Positions 37,701 to 63,240 of a stretch of DNA of 64,000 nucleotides are shown one piece after another; within the stretch, counting starts at the first letter, position 1, and every line of letters begins with the position of its first letter. The stretch spans positions 38,573,148 to 38,637,147 of the forward strand of contig NC_090706.1 of assembly GCF_040954835.1 (NCBI RefSeq), given 5' to 3'. The translations under genes were made by a program, and so were the position numbers. Under the pieces are notes generated by a model. It saw nothing but the letters and a program-made list of their open reading frames with translations, was not told the DNA's origin and made no database searches. The stretch is from Lepisosteus oculatus (taxonomy: Eukaryota; Chordata; Actinopteri; Semionotiformes; Lepisosteidae).

Positions 37701-37827
37701 GGCGGGCGCGGCCCCCAAGATCTACTCCAGGGTCTACACAGACGTCCACACCCACACCCACACCCACTCCCACTCCCTCGTGGACTCCAAAGTCCACCAG
37801 CACCAGCATTTTCACTTCCAGTGCTGA
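1644..37827 (+). CDS. fgfrl1: FGF receptor-like 1 (decoy FGF receptor), whole coding span, six coding exons
   Basis: Spliced coding exons are 1644-1722, 21014-21286, 34046-34138, 34450-34728, 36814-37167 and 37475-37827. Every junction is phase 1 and the sum is 1431 nt, giving 476 residues plus stop (human protein about 504). Order: signal peptide about 1-25, Ig1 about 27-117, linker 118-148, Ig2 149-241, Ig3 242-359, transmembrane segment about 379-400 ([15 protein letters not shown]...), and a short tail ending in an alternating His-Thr/His-Gln stretch at about 447-476. Diagnostic strings shared with human FGFRL1, as I recall it, include [51 protein letters not shown] and [12 protein letters not shown]. 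As in the family, there is no kinase domain. FGFRL1 is a plasma-membrane protein that binds FGFs and heparin, acts as a decoy or modulator, and promotes cell adhesion; it is needed for cartilage, diaphragm and kidney development in vertebrates (known for the family, not visible here). The 5' untranslated exon is uncertain. Confidence 0.97.
8305..8520 (+). repeat. Degenerate minisatellite, period about 38 bp
   Basis: The core CTGGGCTGC or a close variant recurs at about 8314, 8354, 8392, 8430 and 8468, mostly 38 bases apart. Each copy is followed by a TGTG(A/T)TCAGTAGCTC-like tail. Copies are diverged, so the array is old. It lies in fgfrl1 intron 1. Confidence 0.7.
16290..18400 (+). promoter_or_regulatory. 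CpG-rich block inside fgfrl1 intron 1
   Basis: Several stretches (notably about 16320-16600, 17090-17280 and 18060-18150) are GC-rich with many CpG dinucleotides. They lie next to AT-rich segments with conserved-looking factor sites such as ATGCAAAG near 18293. This could be an intragenic CpG island, an alternative promoter or an enhancer cluster. No exon is evident. Confidence 0.3.
21014..21286 (+). CDS. fgfrl1: fgfrl1 coding exon 2, Ig domain 1
   Basis: Acceptor CTCCGCAG, donor TCA|GTGAGT at 21287, phase 1 on both sides, 91 codons. It encodes an I-set Ig fold with the disulfide cysteines in CPVEGDPPP and YACRAANGF, tryptophan in LVLWVKDG, and an N-glycosylation site in NYTLVV. The exon is strongly GC-rich compared with its introns. 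Confidence 0.97.
22790..22880 (-). mobile_element. 3' end fragment of tRNA-derived fish SINE
   Basis: Reads on the minus strand as the tail of the same family as the copy at 26899-27240: GGATAGGCTCCA..., a GAAGCAGTTAGGAAATG block and a terminal ATGGATGGATG. Only the 3' end is present. Confidence 0.6.
22968..23016 (+). repeat. Dispersed 'CTGAAGAAGGCTC' repeat, copy 1
   Basis: Carries ACACCTGAAGAAGGCTC followed by a GCTGAAAC...TGTTTCTTCTTTC block. The same unit recurs near 24.0, 31.1, 39.9 and 57.9 kb. Confidence 0.55.
23985..24078 (-). repeat. Dispersed 'CTGAAGAAGGCTC' repeat, copy 2
   Basis: On the minus strand this reads CACCTGAAGAAGGCTCCACG, then GCCGAAACGTTGTG, a pyrimidine stretch, and CAGCATGGAATAAACC. 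It is the best-preserved single-arm copy of the family in the window. Confidence 0.6.
26899..27240 (+). mobile_element. tRNA-derived SINE (V-SINE-like), near full length
   Basis: It starts GGGCGGCACGGTGGTACAC with an A-box-like TGGTTAGC and a B-box-like GGGTTCAA. Then come the conserved core GTGTGGAGTTTGCATGTTCT, CAGTCCAGAGACATGC, CCTGTGATGGACTGGCG, CCAGGGTGTACCCTGCC and GGGATAGACTCCAG, with the tail ending ATGGATGGATGA. This layout is the widespread fish SINE with a tRNA head and conserved central domain. It is somewhat diverged. The internal TG run is part of the element. Confidence 0.85.
29292..29517 (-). mobile_element. tRNA-derived SINE (V-SINE-like), internally deleted
   Basis: On the minus strand this runs from GGCATGGTGGTGCAGTGG through TGTGTGGAGTCTGAATGTTC and CAGTCCAAAGACATATTAG to GCCCGTTGCTTGCTGAGATA. 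It matches the copy at 26899-27240 in order but lacks part of the middle. Confidence 0.75.
29735..30015 (+). mobile_element. 5S rRNA-derived SINE (SINE3/Deu type)
   Basis: The 5' part resembles the internal promoter of 5S rRNA: CTGATCTCCTCAGAGTTCGG, then AGAGCAGGGCTGGGCCTGG, TTACTGGGACGTGAGAGGCC and GAGGGAA. It continues into the body typical of this SINE class, with CCAGCAGGGGGCAC, a GGGGACACT block and GAGGAGACATCAAA. It is diverged and probably inactive. Confidence 0.75.
30868..31012 (-). mobile_element. tRNA-derived SINE core fragment
   Basis: On the minus strand a central-domain fragment reads GTGTGAGGAGTTTGCCTGTT, then a GGGTTTCCTTCGG block and CACAGACATGCAGG, matching the core of the copy at 26899-27240. 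It is strongly diverged. Confidence 0.55.
31030..31212. repeat. Palindromic copy of the dispersed 'CTGAAGAAGGCTC' repeat
   Basis: Two arms face each other. The left arm starts GGTTTATTCCCTGCTGAA and the right arm ends TTCAGCAGGGAATAAACC, with TTTCAGCTGTGGAGCCTTCT on the left and GCCAAAACGTTGTGTTTCTT on the right. The right flank CGCATGCTGACGCAGCTGCC recurs beside the copy at 57.9-58.06 kb, so the element extends beyond the arms. This is a MITE-like or foldback arrangement with no coding capacity. Confidence 0.65.
33630..33651 (+). repeat. (TG)n microsatellite
   Basis: About 11 uninterrupted TG/GT units in fgfrl1 intron 2. Confidence 0.9.
34046..34138 (+). CDS. fgfrl1: fgfrl1 coding exon 3, Ig1-Ig2 linker
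   Basis: Acceptor TGTTTTTCAG, donor GG|GTGAGG at 34139, 93 nt, phase 1 on both sides. It encodes a hydrophilic linker, [18 protein letters not shown] and then GQDPTGQPW, which lines up with the human linker DDISPGKES...GGQEDPASQQW. It corresponds in position to the acid-box exon of FGFRs but is not strongly acidic. It is short and diverged, so it is easily missed. Confidence 0.9.
34450..34728 (+). CDS. fgfrl1: fgfrl1 coding exon 4, Ig domain 2
   Basis: Acceptor GCTGTCCCAG, donor AG|GTAAGG at 34729, 279 nt. It starts [15 protein letters not shown], the basic heparin-binding-type segment conserved in FGFRL1, and continues with the Ig2 cysteines in LTCLASG and [10 protein letters not shown]. 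It ends [10 protein letters not shown] with an N-glycosylation site. Very GC-rich. Confidence 0.97.
35212..36813 (+). repeat. fgfrl1: 39-40 bp minisatellite made of 3' splice-site modules (fgfrl1 intron 4)
   Basis: I count 40 occurrences of TTACAG|AG between 35252 and 36815. Spacing is mostly 40 bases (39 when one C is missing before TTACAG), with a few shortened or expanded units near 35990 and 36390-36450. Each unit has GGTCACTCTC once or twice, a CTGTCCTGTCC pyrimidine tract, TTACAG, and AGCGG. The last copy is the genuine acceptor of the Ig3 exon: AG ends at 36813 and the exon starts AGCGCACC. The repeat therefore contains the acceptor and the first few exonic bases. No TAA, TAG or TGA occurs in any forward frame. 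Copies are very similar, implying recent or ongoing homogenisation. Confidence 0.97.
36814..37167 (+). CDS. fgfrl1: fgfrl1 coding exon 5, Ig domain 3
   Basis: 118 codons, phase 1 on both sides, donor CGG|GTGAGG at 37168. Encodes [58 protein letters not shown] and [19 protein letters not shown]. It has both Ig cysteines and N-glycosylation sites NTT and NAT. This is the most conserved exon of the gene. Its acceptor is the last unit of the minisatellite. Confidence 0.98.
37475..37827 (+). CDS. fgfrl1: fgfrl1 coding exon 6, transmembrane segment and His-rich tail
   Basis: The acceptor follows a run of 14 C (37454-37467) and TCTCCAG. The exon encodes [11 protein letters not shown], a transmembrane helix ([16 protein letters not shown]...), a basic stop-transfer HARR, a Pro-rich cytoplasmic stretch, the tyrosine motif IYSRVYTDV, then [10 protein letters not shown] and [12 protein letters not shown]. 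Stop TGA at 37825-37827. The His-rich terminus is a hallmark of FGFRL1; in mammals the tail carries trafficking signals. Confidence 0.97.
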
Positions 37828-38690
37828 CGTGCCCCCCCCCGCCACCCCGGAGCCCAGGCCTCTGAGGGCGGGGTGGCCTGGGGCCGCCCTGATCAGGAGC
37901 GCCCCCCGCTGGAGCACCGACGGGTCAAGTCCAGCACGTCCTGGCGCCACGCAGCCTGATCCGGGCGGCGCGCAGGGAACAAAAGTCTCAGGGCTCGGAC
38001 CGATCCTCTCTTGCAAAAACACACAAACACACAAACAAACAAACAAACAAAATGACGGTTCGGTTCGCTATTCCAGGAGTCTTGTTGACGTGGCTTCGGT
38101 GACTTCGGAGATCGGCCCGCTCGCCATGTCCTGCACACTTTGTGTTGTTGTTTTTTTTTTACATGTAGATATGTATTTTTTTAAATTATTAAGCCTTTTC
38201 AAAGCCAAAGAAAAAAAAAGGAATTAATATAAGAAGATCGTATAAGCTCTTTGTGAACCGGAATGAAAGCTGTGACTGTGAGAATTCTGCTGAGCTGTAA
38301 CAGCGATACTGTTTACAATCTGTGCTTCTGAACTTTTCCACGGAACACCAGCCCCGGGCTTGAGGAAACTGTGGTGCCTTGGTTTTTTTTTAATGTATGG
38401 AAAACCAGCTTTGATATTTCTAAAGGGACTTAGCAGCGAGTGTTACATTTGTAGGTCAGGTGAACGAAAGAACTGGTTGATACAGAGTTGGGGATTTTCA
38501 GATTTTTTTGACTGAAATGGGAAAATCTGTATGTATCCTTGCGTGTTCATAAATGCAGTATTACTCCATCGTGTAGTCAATATGTGACGAGAAAGCCATA
38601 TTTTTCATATGCAAAGGAGAGCAACTTTTAAATGCTTACATTTCTTGTCTGGTATATGTTATTTAAAATAAAAATGTATTTTCATTTTGT
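37828..38690 (+). other. fgfrl1: fgfrl1 3' untranslated region with poly(A) signal
   Basis: AT-rich after the first 350 bases. It contains a CAAA/CACA microsatellite at about 38022-38051. The first canonical AATAAA I see downstream of the stop is at 38667-38672, so cleavage near 38690 would give a 3'UTR of about 860 nt. Confidence 0.55.
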
Positions 38691-40200
38691 ACCTCCTGCT
38701 TTTGCTCACAGGTCTGAAAAGGGGAAAATATTACTAAGTGTAAAACTGTTTGCAGGTTTTTATGACAAATTTCCAATAACATGTAAGTCAGATAATTATG
38801 TGCAATATCAGCAATACATTCTTAGAACTTATTTTTCTGGTTTGACTCACTGTCTCAATGGACTGTAAAATGAGAATTCAAACGAGCAACATTATCTGTT
38901 GCTATTAAAGTATGCAAATGAGAATCATAAAGCAAGAGTAGATTAAAATAGTTCTTTTTATATTCACAGGGAGTGTAGATGTATTCTTGTATATACAGAC
39001 ATAAGCACAATATATTGTTTTAGAAAACAACCACACAATGTCAGACTACCAACAGATCCTCCTTTTTAAAATAATAATAGAAGCATTTATTTTATTGCTC
39101 TGTGAAAAGACCACAAGCTTGACTTTCATTAACTTTTTTATTTTAATGGTTGTGAAAAACGAGACTGGAGGGGTTCTCTATGGTGGGATTCAGGGCTGAG
39201 AGGAAGCAGAAAAGGAAAATCAGGTGCTGAAGTAAAATGCTCTGAAAGTTGTCCTCTTTTGGAACTCGTTTCAGGAAGTGTCATCTCTCACAAAAGTTGT
39301 GCAGTTCTGCCTCGGCATTAAATTTTTTTACTACTACTAGTGCCTCTTCACAACACAGCTATTAGTTATTCACACCAATGATACAAACAGGGTTGTACAA
39401 TACAAAAAAATCAAAACATTAAGTGGGTGTAATGTAGTGTAGTGAGGTGTAATGTAGTGTACATATAATAGTGATGTTAGAGTTGGACGAAGATTAGAGA
39501 TGGAGTCAAGGTGAAACAGAACAGTTAGGCTTGTGTGAGAGATACAGTGATAAACTGTTGTGTACAAGGAGCAAGCATATGGGTTATTTTTAACTCAGGA
39601 ATGTTAGTTTGGGGGGAGTCTTTCTGTAATGTCATGCTGTTTAAACGCAGGAAAGGACAACATGCCCACAAGGAAAATGTAGCAAAATCAAGTTCAAGTC
39701 ATATTTTCAAGTTCAAAGGTTTGTTGTGCTACTGAAGTCAAGTTTCCATCATAACTCGGTAAATTTCCAAATGGAACCTGGGAAAGAGGAGATAATCCCA
39801 TAACTCTATAAACCAGGGGCCGAGTGATGAAGCTGACTAAGTTAAGATGTAGCTCCAGTAGGGGGCTGCGTCAGCATGCGTAGGCTTCAGAGGAACGGGT
39901 ACAGGTTTACTTCAAGCTGGAAAGAAAAGATTGCTTCACACCTGAAGAAGGCTCCACCGCCAAAACGTTGTGCCTCTTTTCTTTTTCCACGTGGAGCAAA
40001 CATTTTCTTGCTCCTAAGTTAAGAGTTTCACGTGGAAACAAATATCACAGCGACGTGTGTGGTGTTCGTTTGAGCCTACATCCTGGTCTGCTTCCTCCGT
40101 ACATGCAATTGCGTCGAAGTTCATTTTCTTTAATGCATGTGTAACGCAGACGAAAATACACTGGGCATTGTGGGACCCTTAAGAGCCCGGGCAGCAGAAA
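38691..40200. other. Intergenic region between fgfrl1 and fbxo38
   Basis: About 1.5 kb of mostly AT-rich sequence with no recognisable gene. It includes a short TGTAATGTAGTG tandem near 39430-39465 and one copy of the dispersed repeat at 39935-40010. Both flanking genes point the same way. Confidence 0.6.
39935..40010 (+). repeat. Dispersed 'CTGAAGAAGGCTC' repeat, copy 4
   Basis: CACCTGAAGAAGGCTCCACC followed by GCCAAAACGTTGTG and a TCTTTTCTTTTTCCAC stretch. Same family as the copies near 23.0, 24.0, 31.1 and 57.9 kb. Confidence 0.55.
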
Positions 40201-40204
40201 GAAC

Positions 40205-41160
40205 GGCGCTTGTCGCCATCTTGCGGCCTCTACTTGAAAAGACGAGTGAGGGAGCGAGCGAAAGCGATCAGGCTGGCAGGTAGGGGTACTGAACTCCAGC
40301 CCAGCAGCCAGCCCCCCACCGGCCGCGCGCCGCCCCCGCCTCCCGCGCTCCTGTAGCGCGCGGCTGTGGCCCCGCCCCCCGGCGGAGGTCGCGGTGACGT
40401 AGAGGGCAGGGGGGCGGGGCGAGGCGAAAGTATGGCGGATGTGCATCGGTGAGTCGGGTCGGCCGGAGGGAGAGAGAGAGACGCAGCAGCAGCAGCACAG
40501 TGAGTTGAGGACCCCGTTCTTACCTTTCCTTTTTCAGTTCGGGTTGGTGCGGAAGCCCAAGTAGCGGGGCTAGCCTGGGCCGCCTCCCGAGCCCCGGGGT
40601 GGGTCTGAACACCTGCACGGAGGATTACAGCTCGGTCCTCCAGCGCAGTTGCCGGATGAGAGGCCTGATTTATTTGCTGCTCTGGTGGTGGGAGGGGAGT
40701 TCTGTCCATCCAGCCCCGTACTACGAGTCTCTCCTTGTGTTGGCCTGCTCTTGCCGTGTTTGACAGTGAATAAACCTAAAGGAGTCTTGCCTGTCGTTAC
40801 CCCGCAGGCTGTGAAATGGCGGCTCTGAGCGTATGTCGAGCTGCTTAGTGCTGTGGTGGCGTGCTTACAGCCCGTACCGGCTGGAGAAAACGCCAAGCAG
40901 AGCGATGGCGTTTGGGTTGTTGCTGGGTTTGGTTTTCAAACCTCCGTGCGGCTGTGTGGGAGCCGCTGGGCCCGGGGCTTGTTGTGGTGCACAAATGCGG
41001 AGGCCCGGCTGTTGACACGGATTGGAGTTTTCTCAAAGCGGCGCAGCCTGGAGGTTCAACGCCGCTCAAAACAAAACAGACGCCCGCAGGAAGGCCGTTA
41101 CCGGGTAGCGATTTCAAAGTCCGAAACCAGAAGCGGAGCCCTGTAACATTTTATGATGGG
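40205..41160 (+). promoter_or_regulatory. fbxo38: CpG-island promoter of fbxo38
   Basis: CpG density rises sharply from about 40200. A GCCATCTTG element at 40215-40223 is the core YY1 motif in reverse, common in housekeeping promoters. GC boxes (CCCCGCCCCCC near 40371 and GGGGCGGGGC near 40411) and a TGACGT CRE half site near 40395 follow. No TATA box is visible. This suggests broad, housekeeping-type transcription starting shortly before the noncoding exon at about 40.4 kb. Confidence 0.75.
40400..40448 (+). other. fbxo38: fbxo38 exon 1 (5' untranslated; start approximate)
   Basis: A strong donor CG|GTGAGT begins at 40449 in the CpG island. The exon's 3' end contains ATG at 40432 followed by 17 nt to the donor. 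Joined to exon 2 (44439) this ATG opens a 39-codon upstream frame that stops at 44539-44541, 19 nt before the main start. Exon identity is inferred from the splice signal and position; the transcription start is not known. Confidence 0.55.
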
Positions 41161-44100
41161 CCAGGATTCAGACTGACCCATAACTGTAGAGACGGCGAAC
41201 GCCCTTTGCGCGTTTTGTTGGGGTGAATGAATGAGTGTTTTCGGTGCTCGGTTTTGTTTTGTTTTTTAAAGGTCTCCGTATGCTGCGTGTGTGGGAGTGT
41301 TTTTGTAGTCCAGTTCGCCACAGATGCCGACGCCGTGTGAGTTTCGGAAACCGAAGCTGGGGCCGTAATTGTACAAACCCACTCGGAAGCATCTGTGCAT
41401 CTCACGACAGCAGGCGTAACCGGCTCCTGTCCGGAGCTGGACCAGTCAGGGTGTGCAGAATGTTACTTTCGTGGGTCAGTGCGGGGTTTTCGTCTGGTTC
41501 TCGGTGGTCTTTTGTTTGTGTGAACCCTCGAATTCGTGCGTTTTGGGCCTGAGTTATGGGATTGTCAGCAGATGCAATGCGGATGTTGATATTGTATGAG
41601 GTAGGTACCGTTCACTGAATAAACGGGCCTGCTTATGTTCTGTAACCGGAAGTGTTACATATCTTCACCCCATTTCTAGTGACTCGATCAACTTGGGTTC
41701 CTTCGCGTTAACACCACTGCACTTTCTCAAACAATAAATAGATTGCAACGTATGGGGCAAAAAAAAACGCGTTATAATTGCCTGAAAAATATTTTGTGCT
41801 CTGGGAGAAGATGTGTTGCTGTACTAACTCACTTTGAAGCCAGCTGCTAGGGTACTCATTTCACCTGCCCGTCTGCTCGTATCAGGGAAAAATGGAAGTG
41901 TGCATTGACTATGTCTTTGTTGCAAGCATTAAAGCACAAAGATTTGTAAGGCTGTCAGTAGTGGGTACCACAAAACGCAAATGTATTCAGTCTAATGGCA
42001 TATTTGTCCAAACCTGCAGTGTCTGAAATTATTTGTGCTCCATTGATCTGCCTTCCTCTGTGCTAACAGGGGAGACCCTGTCAGTGTGTGCAGGCTCTTC
42101 TCAGCAGGAATCCCTGACCTGTCCTCCCTGCAGGACGTCTGCAGCTCCACTAGCTTCGAACGCTAAAAACCTGGGATGTCCAGCTTCAGGAGGTCAGTAG
42201 CCTTGTGTCTGAGAATTCTCTGACCCTCCTCGTTGTTAATTATACTGAGTCTTTCTGTGTGCTGCCTCCTTTTATAACGACTGACTGGGAGATTTCCAGA
42301 ATCTTTGAGAAACTACTGGGTATCCACTGAGCAGCACAGTGTGACGTTTATTTTTGCCATTTGCAGAAGGTAAATAAATCTGGACATTGTATCTTTAGAA
42401 AAATACCCAGTCACTGTGGACAGATATGGTTTGGCGATATCCACTACTGAACTGAAAGTTGTTGTCCCCCCCCCCCCCCCCACAGTTCTGCAATAAACAC
42501 TGAATGTGCACTTGCATCATTTCCATTTCAAGGCCAGCTCTGAGCTGTGTGCTGTGGGGGTAGGAAAAAATTCGGAGCCAGCTGCAGTTGCTTTTGACTG
42601 TGGAGAGCCAATGTGCAGATTTTGTGACAGGAGGCTGGAATGGAAGTTGGGAGATGCTGTAGTTAAGCACAGTTGCTCAGGGTGTCATGTAGCAAAGCTG
42701 CAGCATTGTGGAGCAGAAAACTGTACTGAAAGATGTAGAACTTGTTTTGTGTGGTTACATGAAACTAAGTGATGGAGATAAATTTGCCATTAAGGATCAT
42801 TTTTATGGCTCCGTTGGTGCATTTTGATCAGAAGTGGCAGAATGCTGTTGTATTTGATACCATATTTTCTTGTTGGGCATTGTGAGCTTGTTTTTACAAG
42901 GCCTTTGTAAGTTTGTCACTGACACAGACAGAGCATGAACCTTCAAAACGTGAATAGAATTTTGAATAATGCCTGTGCTGGATTGACGCTCTTGAGTACA
43001 TTCATAAAATATCTAGACTGACACATGCTTTCTGACACATGCTTTTTCAGTTCATGCTAACTTGTACTACTTTGCCAAACAAATCATGTTCTGTATGCTG
43101 AGTGTTTTTGTGTTTTTATTGTCTTTTTCAAAGGGGGCTCATAGAGGATGTTTTAAATAGTGCTGCAGAACTACCCACCCTTTTTGCCACAAATGACAGT
43201 GGAAACATTTTTCTGTGCTCCTGGATTGCATGAAATGTAAAATAAAGGTGAATATTATTTAATAAAAATATGCGGTTAAATTGTGATGTATGTTTTGTTT
43301 TTTACTCATTAATGTGTATGTGACATCATGATGATTGTAAAAAAAACACCAAATAAAACAATTTGTCTAAATAGACAAAAAATACAACTGCAGCCAAGTC
43401 CTTGACTTAAATTTGTAATTGACCAAACATCGTTTGATTTTCAAGATTTCTTTTCCCCTTAAGTAACTTTTGAAAACCCCAGTAGTTAAAGGACATCCTC
43501 TAGCACCCTTAGGAGCTAAAAAAAAAGAGTTCAGATCATCAACCCATCTGTTAGGTTAGTGAAGGTTTCAGTTATGTGGCAGAGCTCAGCTGGGTTGGGG
43601 GGAGGGGGACCCCAGACTTTTCAGTCTTTCCACTGGGGTGGGGTTTGTTTTCGCACTGTGGCAAAGTGTTTGAACAGCACCGTTGAAAACAAAACGATCG
43701 ATTATGCTACTGCAGTCCAGGAATATGGGTCAAAAGTCTGGAGTCTTCTTGTTCAGTAATAGTGCCGAGCACTGCTCATTCTCCCTTGAGATACTGTTTC
43801 TGTCTGCACCAGCCCTCATGCTTTGCAGGCAGTGTTTTACCGGGAATTAAGAAGGAACTTAATTTGACACTGGAACAAAATTACTCATACAGTTAAGATA
43901 TACTTTAAATAGAGAGCTGCTGAAAAAGTAGTTAACTTCTTTAAATTAAGATGAGTGCTAGCTGGGGGGTCTGGAGCACCTAACATCACCAGCTGTGGGA
44001 TATGTCACTGCTTTCGGGAAGATAGTTTTTTTTTTCAGTGAAGTTCCAGAACTGGTGCCTGAAAAACTAGCGATGATTGAAGAGGAGCAACTGGCTTCTT

Positions 44101-44438
44101 AGTGAATGTCAACAAGATTTACTGACTACACTTGAGTCTGACTGTGATGACGTGTGATTGACGGTCATTGTATTTGGCTTGCTGCGCGTATCCACTGGAG
44201 TTTGTTTCTCAGTGTAATTCAGCGATGCACAGTCGTCTACAGCTCCAAGTGTATCATACTGTTCTGTTATTCAGAATCAGCCTTTGGGGAATACAGTGAT
44301 TAGTACAAAAACGTCAAGCTTCTCCAGCTTTAATTGCAGCTTTTTGGGGATCTGTTTGTTTAGTGAGCTGGATTTATTCAGGATCTTCGTCTCGTTGAGT
44401 AAACATCGTCATCGTTTGTAAACCCTCTTCTTTTACAG
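40449..44438 (+). other. fbxo38: fbxo38 intron 1 (4.0 kb)
   Basis: The CpG island tails off by about 41.2 kb. After that the sequence is AT-rich with no coding match. A run of 16 C at 42466-42481 followed by ACAG looks like a splice acceptor, but no exon follows it. Confidence 0.6.
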
Positions 44439-44560
44439 TTCGGACGCCCGTGGAACAGTGCGCATTGGTGAGCGCACACCCGCCCCCCCCACCCCCCCGG
44501 ACAAAAGTCCGCTCGGCTTTCCGCTCGCTGTCCTTGGGTGAGCCACTCGCTGCCCCTGCC

Positions 44561-61573
<17,013 letters not shown>

Positions 61574-63240
61574 GCCGGGAAGCCTGGGAACGCTTCTCCC
61601 ACGAGGTCTCCCGCTGCCCCGGCAGGGATCCGGCCAGAGAGTGAGGAAGACGGGGGGGGTCGCCCCCCCTTTTTCTAACTCGACCACAGACCACAGAGCC
61701 CAAGGGGAGCCTCAGGTTTGGCAACTTGTGATGGCTGTGGACAAGGACAAATGACATTTTTTCCCCCCCCATGATCCCCAGCGGCTATAAAAGCATAACC
61801 TAACTAAAAGGAGATTCCTACCCACATATGTATTCATTCACATTAGAACAGCCTACATTTGCTTTTTTACCCTAAGTAGTTGGTATTCAAGAGCCCTCAT
61901 TTGCAATGATTGGCTGCCCATACCAGAGTCAGATTAAGGATGATTTTACGGCTTTCTCTGCGTACCAGCTTGCACTGAGCCCATGGAGTTCATGTTTTGA
62001 CGTCGGCGTCTCATGCCGCAAAAATGAAGGGGGGTAGAGAGAGAGAGCACCCCAGGGACTTGAACCAAGCAGAAATGTAGGACAGGGTGGAAAAACACAG
62101 AAAGACAAAATAAAAAGAGAAAACTTTGTGGGCGTTTCAAGTACAGGGCAACGCATCTCCATCCAATATTGGTGCTGCTGCTCTTAATGCTTTGTGAAGA
62201 GCATTGCAATTCGCTTTATATTTGGCGAGGAGTTGTTTGCTTCCTTTGGCATATCCAGGAGTTTGATGCTACCACGGTAAAAAGCCCTTATTCCAGAGTG
62301 GCATCGCTTCCTGACCTGCTACCTCTGGTGCTCACAGTCCAACACAAGCATGGGAGCAGCACTTGCCTAGAAGTGTCCTTAGATCTGCTTTCTGCGTTTG
62401 ATGAGATCAGCTTGAATTTTATGTCGTTGTTTTCTTTTGTTTTAAACTCTCTCCGCGTTTTTAGTTAGTCTTTCTCTCCTGCAGTGGGGCAGGACGCACG
62501 TCTCTGCTGTAAGCCAGTCTTGTTCGTTCCGCTAGAAAGGCAGCAAGTCCAGAAAAAAGATTTATGATAAAAAACCTAATGCCCGCTTTCTTGCATCATT
62601 TTTTTTTTTTAGTTTCTAAATTTCTCTCACAGGTTCTCCTTCCGAAATAAAATAGAAAAAAAATGCAGTCCATTATCAGGCATCTTTTATGCATCTTTTT
62701 TTTTCCTCTTTAATTGAACCCATTTTAGGAAACCAAATATAAAGCACTGCCTTGAATCAGGAGCATGGCTGGCTTTGTTTCCGAATGCGTCTCTTTCTCA
62801 TTAAGAGCACATCAAGCATGCAGTCTCGACATGGAAATGCCCCTCTGTGTGCGTAAAGGAGATCTCCGATCTCTCTTCTTATTGTTTTTGAATAGGAATC
62901 TGAACAAATTGGAATGATTCTCAACTGCAAGCTTTTAGTTTTTTTTGTTGCTTTTGTTGCACTTCTAAGGAGATCCATTAAGAAATACAAAGCAGTTTTT
63001 TTAAGGGTCCTCGGCACGGATGAAACTCTTACTCCTGCTCAGCTCCGACCCTCGGGTAGATGCGCAAGTACTCAGTGAGCAACGAGAGCATGATTTTGTG
63101 CACATTTCTGTGTATGAGGCTCTGACTAGAATATAAATTACAAATGACACACTTGAAGTAGAAGACTTTCATCAAAAAGCTAAGGGTGCTGTTGAAATAA
63201 AATTTAAAAGCCGTCAGAATAAATCTTTGTAGCTTCTCAA
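61574..63240 (+). other. fbxo38: fbxo38 3' untranslated region, candidate poly(A) signals
   Basis: Noncoding. AATAAA hexamers lie at 62646-62651, 63196-63201 and 63218-63223, the last two forming a close pair. Cleavage at about 62665 or about 63240 would give a 3'UTR of about 1.1 or 1.7 kb. Which one is used cannot be told from sequence. Confidence 0.5.

Noticed and set aside
37204..38046. 280-codon minus-strand frame across the last fgfrl1 exon
   Set aside because: It is a shadow of the GC-rich coding exon and 3'UTR on the other strand, with no recognisable domain.
42506..42772. 88-codon frame with many Cys and His residues in fbxo38 intron 1, zinc-finger-like at first sight
   Set aside because: The Cys/His spacing does not fit any zinc-finger class, no splice sites frame it, and it starts beside a C homopolymer. 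Probably incidental.
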